A DNA stretch of 64,000 nt, taken from NCBI GenBank assembly GCA_963920765.1, contig OY987243.1, positions 25,167,419 through 25,231,418 of the forward strand, given 5' to 3'. This stretch comes from Ulota crispa. Its lineage: Eukaryota > Streptophyta > Bryopsida > Orthotrichales > Orthotrichaceae. Positions 56,869 through 64,000 of this stretch are shown one piece after another (the first letter of the stretch is position 1; each line of letters opens with the position of its first letter). A program made the translations under genes and the position numbers. The notes beneath the pieces are model-generated. The model was not told the origin of the DNA, ran no database searches, and saw nothing but the letters and a program-made list of their open reading frames with translations.

Positions 56869-59800
56869 ATATATATGAAGAAAAGAGAGGAAAAAAACTA
56901 CCACATTTTGCTAATAATATTTTGAGAGATATGCAAAATTTTAGTTCATTTAGTGTGTTACAAAAGATCATTAAAAAAACAAGAAAGTTGCAGAGGTAAA
57001 TTTCAAATGTTGAATATTTTAAAAAAGAAGTAATTGATCAATTAAAGGAAAAAGTGTCCAATTTGACCAACTGCACTACAATTGCGTATCCTAAATAATT
57101 GCAACCCAATTGAAAAACAATCAAGTGTAGCAATGCCCAAGGAGGAGGGCATTTTGCAAAAAAAAAGCCAACGAGGAGGGTGGAGCTTGACAAGGAGGCC
57201 CTTTTTTTTTGTAAAATTCTTGACAATGAGGGCATTGCCTAGCGTAAACAACTGTTGGGAAATTATCCCTTAAAGAAAGGTTTCTAAGGGTTTCCCGCAG
57301 CACTACCACGTATTTTGACCAAGGAACTCCCTCGTCAGGCAGAGCTGATTAGCCACTCAACTGCTTACTGGAAGGGCCTCTAGTAAAGGCATGTTTATAC
57401 ATTTATAAGTTCAAGTTGAAATTGATATGGGACATGTGCTTTAAGCTAAGTGGTTGGAATTGAGTGGCTTGTCCCATAAAGAAAATACTTTGAAGGATTG
57501 ATGATTACAAATACATGGCTTGATTTGACATCTTGGTAAATTATTGTTTGTTGGATGAATGCTAAGGAAATCTTTTATTTAAAAGAAATGATAAAGATGC
57601 AAACCTAACAACATATCGTTTTTGGATGAAGTGAGTATTGCTTAATTATGCGGGTAGAAACGCATAGTCGCGCAAGGAAACCTTGGCTGCGGCACATAAC
57701 CCACCCCGCAAATGAATGGGAAATTTCCCAGCGGAGGTTTACATGCCTCCAATCCAACATGAACACTTGATAGTTGAAACAAAATTGCACCTCCAATTGC
57801 ATGAAATGGAAACACGAAGCCTTTTTCTCATCATAGATTCTCAATCAACAAAAGGATGAACCCGTTTATATAAACAACACCGTACGTAATTGTATCTTAG
57901 TTGTTTATGAAAATGACTACTTTTGCTTTACTACTATCACATTACTCATAAACTATTGCTTTATGACTAGCACATGCAATTTTTGAAATGCTAATTATTT
58001 TTGTACAATTTTTTAAAATTCAGAGGTGTGTTGCCCTAATTAACAACTTTTGCTACATTTATGTTCTATAAAGATAGTATAAATGCACTTTATTGAAGGG
58101 ATTATAGCCCAATTGCATTTTGATTGTTAAAAAAAAAATCCTTTAAGTTTGCAATTGTTTTCTACGTTCATCTTTCAGCTGTACTACAGTTGCTTGTAAG
58201 GTGTATTTGCAATATTCTTTCACTTTGTTTAATCACACAGTTAACATGTGACTGCAGTCAAGTTACTGGGAAAATCAACCACTATCTTCCATATCCAATA
58301 GCTTCATAAAATTGTAGATATTTTGTAACTTTTGAAATGGTTAATATAGCTTAATGCTTTGAGCATTCACTTGTACTTATAAATCCATCACATTATAACA
58401 TTAAGGATTGATTACACTAATAGTAGTATTATTAAAAATCTCCTAATACTTTGCACATGTTAATAAATTATCTTCTACATATAATTTGATTGCACTTATC
58501 AAAGAAGGTGTTAATATTTGTTTTGAAAATTGCTTTGGTTCAACGAGTTTGCTTAAATCTACTACAGTTGTGATTAAAACATTAAAAGTGTTTAACAACG
58601 CTCCATTTACACATATTTTTTTCTGTGATGATACTTTCAAATTTGCTCCACTTAAAACATTGAAAAAAAGAAGTATAATAACTTAATTTGTAAAAATAAA
58701 CAATTTCAATATTTTGGCAATTTTGTGTCAAAAAGCGACATCTCAAAATTTAGCATCATCTTTTATAATTATATACAAAACTGCTTCTATTCTTATACAT
58801 TTTTATTTACTTATTTCAAAGATGAATGAATCAAGTTTAAAAATGGCTGTAATTCTTTTATACTTTCACATTGTTTCCTAATATTTTTCTAGCATTCCCT
58901 AAAAGTAATTCAAATACAAAAACAAATGTTAGCAAATGTACGATTGATGAATCACATGCTTAAAGGTAATTTTCAAATGCTTTCGTTATTAATGTCAAAT
59001 TTCTTTTTTGAAGATTTTTGTATATTAAAAACACACCCATGGTTTTTACATTTATTACGACAATAAAATCTTCATTAAATATAAATTTTACCCAAAGCTA
59101 GAGGCCCAAGCCCTTTTTTTTGTGAAAGTCACTCAAAGCTACCACTTTTGGGGGAATGAGTAGAAAGGTAGGAAAATTTATTATTTTTGGAAATCCAACC
59201 GTAGGATCTTGCCCTAAACTATGGGAGGTATTTGTGTGGGGAAAAACTTAGCTCATTCTAGATGTAGAGGAGTGAGAAATTGACATCTGAAGTGAAAAAA
59301 AAAAGTTTTTTCAAAATTTTTAGAAGCCTTTGACAACTCCTTTATAAAAAAATCTCTACGCAAAACTGAGGTTTTATTTTCCTATGTAAAAGACCAAGTT
59401 AGGTACGCGTGGGAGAATTTTCAAATGAATTGGAGGTGTGAATCATACTTTGTATAATCTTGCAATGCCAAAAGGTCATGAAATTTGCAAATACACTAGG
59501 CAAAATTGGAGGATTTATGTAAAATTCAATAATTTGACTTATTGTGATCCACATGGTGAAAACCAAGGACTTTTAGTCTACTACCACTTGGAAAAAAAAC
59601 TAGTCCCAAAAAAATACACAAATTGCCCAAATAAGTAAAGCACCAAATTTTGCAAAGGGCAAAAGGAATGGAGGTTTGGGAGTCCCTTACCTACCTGCAA
59701 ACTAAAACTTCTCATAACTTTTAGCTCATCAATTAGAATTGAATGATTCAGAGCTTCTCACATATATATAAATCTAAAGAACCAATTTCAAGATTTTATT

Positions 59801-61930
59801 TTAAAAAATCAAATTTTTTTGAGCTGCCTAATTCTCCCCCGTTTTTCAATTATTCATGCATAACTTCTTCAATAAATGTTGAAATGAAGAAAAAATTAGA
59901 TGCCCACACACATCTTTGAATTTCTCATCTTCAATAAAAGTTTAAAAAAATCACACAAATTAGTGTAGCTGTAAGTACATGCTCAAAACTCCACTTGACC
60001 CCCGAGGGACCACTTGGGCCTTTTGGAGTTAATGGCCACTTTCAACTTCAACTTTTTGCAAGTATGTGGTGGCGTGGTGCTATTGATCAAAAATATTGTT
60101 TGCAATAACAAGCATCACAAACATCATAACATGTTGCTAATAGTGACTGTCTTCAATTGTAATCAACTGTAATATCATTGATTATAATTATATTATAGTT
60201 ATTTTGTAACTAGAAGTGGGTAGTAATAAACATATAATCCCGTAAACAATTGCACTGCAACTAGCAATTTTTTAACAACATGTAAATACCAAATAATCTT
60301 CCACAAATGTTACCAATATGCAAAGATCAAATAAAATTCTTATGGTTATCATATTTTTTCTAACCTCTAAAGTTCTTCAACAAGTTTCACAAATAAACAC
60401 TTAGAATGATTCTTTTTGATGGCAAAGGTAAAAAAAATGTGAAATGAAATCTTGGTGCAATTTATTGTAGGATCTAGTATTAGAATACTTCAATATGGTG
60501 TAGTAAAAAATGCAAGATTTTTGCTATAGGGATTGTGAGATTATAGGGTTTGAAGTGAGAAACAATCTTTTGAAGCATGTAGATTTTGCGCAACAAAAAT
60601 TTGGGAAGACTTTTGCACTAATTAATTTCACATTTTTGCTTGAATTCTTTTAGATTCATGTTTGTGATAGAGCTGGCATATGTTCAAAAAAATCCGTAAT
60701 ATTTTGAATTGGGGAATACTTACTAAAAATGTAGAATAGGAAACTAGCTTCAAGAAAATTCTCATACAAAGTTGTCTTTCCAACAATTATACAATCATCT
60801 TTTCAAAATGAAAACAATGGAGCTTTAGGTTTTAGCTAGCTTTAGGGGAAGGGAAAAAAATTAGGATTTTGTTCAAAAAATGTGGCTTTGACAAGCTTGA
60901 TCAACATTTGGCCACTTTCAATTAAGGTGAAGTAAAGGGCAATAAGTTAAAATAGTTACCTTGTGGAATAAAATTAGATCAAAGTTTGACAGGAAAATAT
61001 CTTTGTTCCTCAACCTTTGGATAAGACTCCAAAATTTCAGCTGTGGTATAAATAAATGTGCTTGTATATATTGTCCTACAAGCAAGCAAAATTAAGTATT
61101 CTATCATAACCTTTTTTTTTACAAATTGAAATAATTTGAACACTGTTGCACTAGAAAGCTGCTCCTTGAAAAAGCATCCTCTATATTTTTTGTAGAAATA
61201 TACTCATTATTCTATTCATACCAGTCTGCCCAAAATTGCTATGTTCTCAAAAACGCAATTTGGTTCTTTAGGATTTAAATTGGTTTTTTTCATTAAAATT
61301 ATTGTCATTATCAACCGCTTATATCTTTTGACATTAATTGCAAAACCACTAGAATATTATTGTATATTTTTAATTTGAATATTAAACATGGACTTTTCAT
61401 AATCTTAATCCAAAGTTTATACCATTTTTTTTTGCATGTTAATGAAATCCACCAAGAGTAAATGTAGACACCACCAAAAGCACTACTATTTAATTGTATT
61501 TATTTATTTATCTACAAGTTTAGGTACCTGTTGTACCAACGGAGGCAATAACTTGCATCAAAGTAAAGTCTCAGTGTAAATAATTTTATGCATGTATCCC
61601 TCTCTTCCCTATTAATCCTGTGCTAGGACTTAGTGTAAACCACTGTACATATGAACCCTTCTCTCTCCTATTGGTCCTTTGCTAAAAATATTCAATGTAA
61701 ATCACTTTACGTATGTACCCTCTCTAATGTGGTGGTTAACAATAAAGTATGACATATCACTAGAAATTACACCACAACACTCTCTTTTGACTATTTAGAT
61801 TGAGCCGCTTCACCAGAAGTCAACATGTCACTGGTAGTTGCACCACAACACTCTCTCAACCAATCAAAATGTGGATATATTCTTTTATATATAAGAAGAT
61901 TCTTTAGTATTAAGCTTCAAAAGCCCTAAG
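56869..61930. other. Gene-free AT-rich stretch
   Basis: About 5 kb with no gene on either strand. A slightly GC-richer patch at 57120-57400 and another at 57640-57760 have no recognisable protein or tRNA. A possible decayed MITE end (TTGACCCCCGAGGGACC, compare 14834) is at 59996. Confidence 0.5.
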
Positions 61931-61934
61931 TTAA

Positions 61935-62683
61935 CCCCTAAATGTCCCAAAGGACCAAGAGTGTCCTTGCATGATTTCAAAGGTTTGTTTGAGGCGCTTG
62001 ATTTAATTTTTTGATTTTGCTATAAACTATAATTATGAAGGCATTCACATTGTCCATGTCAATGGAGTAATGGCAAGGCAAGCCAAATGTTGCCACAAGT
62101 GCCTCAAGAGAATTGATTGGTGAAACACTATATGGGCATAGTGGCACACAGACTTCTACAAGTTGGAGCCAGTCAATATCCATTGCAAGTTTCCTTGTGT
62201 GTGCTTTGTGGTAGCAAAAAATTGGCAAGGGTTCAAACATGTTCTAGAGCCTTATTGTGGCAACCCTCACCGGCTTTGCCAATCATTGTTTTCCACGCAC
62301 TAGCAGTTTGAAGCCCTAAAACTCTACATATAAAGAAGTGTAATCTTCAAAAATTTGTAGGTGTATGCATTCACATCTAATCTTGCTACTCACAAAATTT
62401 GAGATGAAGCAAAAGCTTATAGAATTTTGTAAAAATTGTCAAATAGCAATTACTTACCAAAAAATGAGATTTTGCCATCACATGTTGTTTGACCAAATGT
62501 GATAATCCCACATCTCCCACGGTCAATTGTTCTCAAAATTTGCAAATTGTTTTCTAAATAGGTGTTCCACCATTTTCAATGATCACATTTTGTGAGTCAT
62601 CCAATTGACTAAGATGCAATGCATCAAAGTTATAGGTCTCTAAAAACCTTGATTTTGGTGAAAATGACCTGAGCGCTTAGGGG
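61935..62683. mobile_element. TTAA-flanked MITE, family 4, copy L
   Basis: Ends CCCCTAAATGTCC and GAGCGCTTAGGGG inside TTAA (61931-61934, 62684-62687). At 749 bp it is the longest intact member seen. A - strand frame at 61977-62240 is not conserved in the related copy, so no protein is called. Confidence 0.8.
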
Positions 62684-62687
62684 TTAA

Positions 62688-64000
62688 TAGATAATAATAT
62701 AAACTAAAATTAGTCTGAAAGGAGGTTTAAGAGATGGCAAATTTACCTTAGGGAAGCCAAAAGAACCACCTTGAAAATATTGTCACAGAGCCGTATTTTT
62801 AATTTTATACTATTATATTAAAAAAACTAACCAATCAAAATTTCAAGGGCAATTGGTTTTGTTCTTAGTTAATTGTCATTTCTGCACTTGAGAGTAAGTA
62901 GCTTTATTTATCAGAGTTAATTCCTAGTTTTCCCTAATCTTCTCAAATTTCAAAAATGGCCTTGGATCTTTGAACTTCTTAAGAATCTAACAAAATGTTT
63001 TCAAAAATAGAAATAAGATAGAAAAATTAAAGATACTCATTTATTAGATAATAAAATATATGCCATCCGAGACTAAAATGTCACATAAGTCCGAAATATC
63101 AATCGAAAATCATGCATTTTCTTAAATTTATTTTCATTCTTCTGATTGATTGGAGAATTATGAAAAAAAGAGAACCTAATGTCACACCAACTAAAATATC
63201 TATATAGATATGTGAAAGGTAGCAAGTGTTGTGATCAAACTCACAACACTTTTTGAATTCAATTACTATTTCATTGGTTTAAGTTTCATTGCAATTAGTG
63301 ATTGCAATAACTATATAAAAATGCACAAGGACCATAAAATCACTATGAACTCACTTTGGCTATGTTCAGAATGCATTTCTAAGCCTAATTATTTAAGTCA
63401 GTTAATCAATCTGAAGAATTAGAAAGGCTAGTGATTATTAAAAAGAAACTATTTAGAATATAAATGATATATATGTTATAGTTAAAATTTTGAAAACAAA
63501 GAATCATTATATTCTAAATAATGGTTTTTAATAGCAAATTTAATTATTTTTTGAAAACTGAAGATCAACACCTTTATTCTTACTGAAAAGGCTTAGTATA
63601 TTTTAATTTCATAAGCTAGAATTCTAAAATGAGCAAACTATTTTGTTTATAATGCTTTATAATTTGAATTTTAGCATTAGTTCATTTTGAGGTAGAACTA
63701 TGTTACACGGTGATACTAAATTTGCCAAAAAAAATTTGTTTTTTTGAGTTATGAACGCAATCAACTCCAAAATCAAGTTGTAGTTTCGAAGTCACTGTGG
63801 ACCCTTGGCAGAGGTTAAAATTCATAATTTGAAACATGGTGATGTGGTAGCCAAGCTTGAACTTTGGCACTCAAGAATAAAGAGGTGTGGGTGGCTATTC
63901 TTTTCCTTTCTCCTTCCTTTCTCCTTTTCACAAATGTAGTGAAGCTGTGCTAAGATTTTTCTCCAATGAAAATTACTTCCATTTTTGCATCAATTTTTCT
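62688..64000. other. Gene-free AT-rich end of the window
   Basis: No gene, RNA or paired repeat recognised. Confidence 0.5.

Noticed and set aside
57120..57760. GC-richer patches that might hold tRNAs or small genes
   Set aside because: No cloverleaf with a GGTTCRANNCC-type arm could be found, and the short frames are random.

Overview
The window is nuclear DNA of a land plant. The evidence is three multi-exon genes on the + strand with GT-AG introns and strongly plant-specific products (an ARM-BTB protein of the ARIA/ABAP1 type, a SIP1/ASIL-clade trihelix protein, and a subgroup IVa bHLH protein), set in AT-rich DNA packed with small inverted-repeat transposons. Exons and introns are short while intergenic spaces are 12-19 kb. 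Together with a decayed TET/JBP-like oxygenase fragment and many TTAA-flanked elements, this suggests a non-flowering plant, possibly a bryophyte. That lineage guess is inference and weak.

Layout. 0.7-1.5 kb: broken TET/JBP-like 2OG-Fe(II) oxygenase fragment. 4.0-4.77 kb: imperfect higher-order repeat array ending at a promoter. 5.4-11.6 kb: complete 19-exon ARIA/ABAP1-like gene (702 aa); every exon phase closes. 12.5-23 kb: gene-free, holding several MITE families, an 874-bp inverted repeat and one gene-less promoter-like stretch. 23.6-27.6 kb: five-exon trihelix gene (407 aa) whose C-terminal half carries a SAM-like domain resembling the oligomerisation domain of LEAFY; its introns are loaded with repeats. 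28-45 kb: gene-free repeats, a 3.3-kb CACTA-type element (33169-36464), a second gene-less promoter-like stretch (39.2 kb) and a long ATT microsatellite. 46.37-48.95 kb: four-exon bHLH gene (406 aa) with a 21-nt first coding exon. 49-64 kb: gene-free, more of the same repeat families.

The repeats fall into clear groups: (1) at least thirteen elements with CCC...GGG ends flanked by TTAA or a close variant, a piggyBac-like signature; (2) six elements with AGGTAG...CTACCT ends at TA sites; (3) CACTA-type elements, including palindromic derivatives; (4) two Harbinger-like elements with GAGCA...TGCTC or GTTC ends and TTA/TAA duplications; (5) other palindromes. Two nested insertions allow the target duplication to be read directly.

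The three genes share no pathway visible here. All encode regulators: ARIA-type proteins are ABA/cell-cycle adaptors, trihelix and bHLH proteins bind DNA. Nothing suggests they act as a unit. The most unusual coding observation is the trihelix plus LEAFY-like SAM combination.
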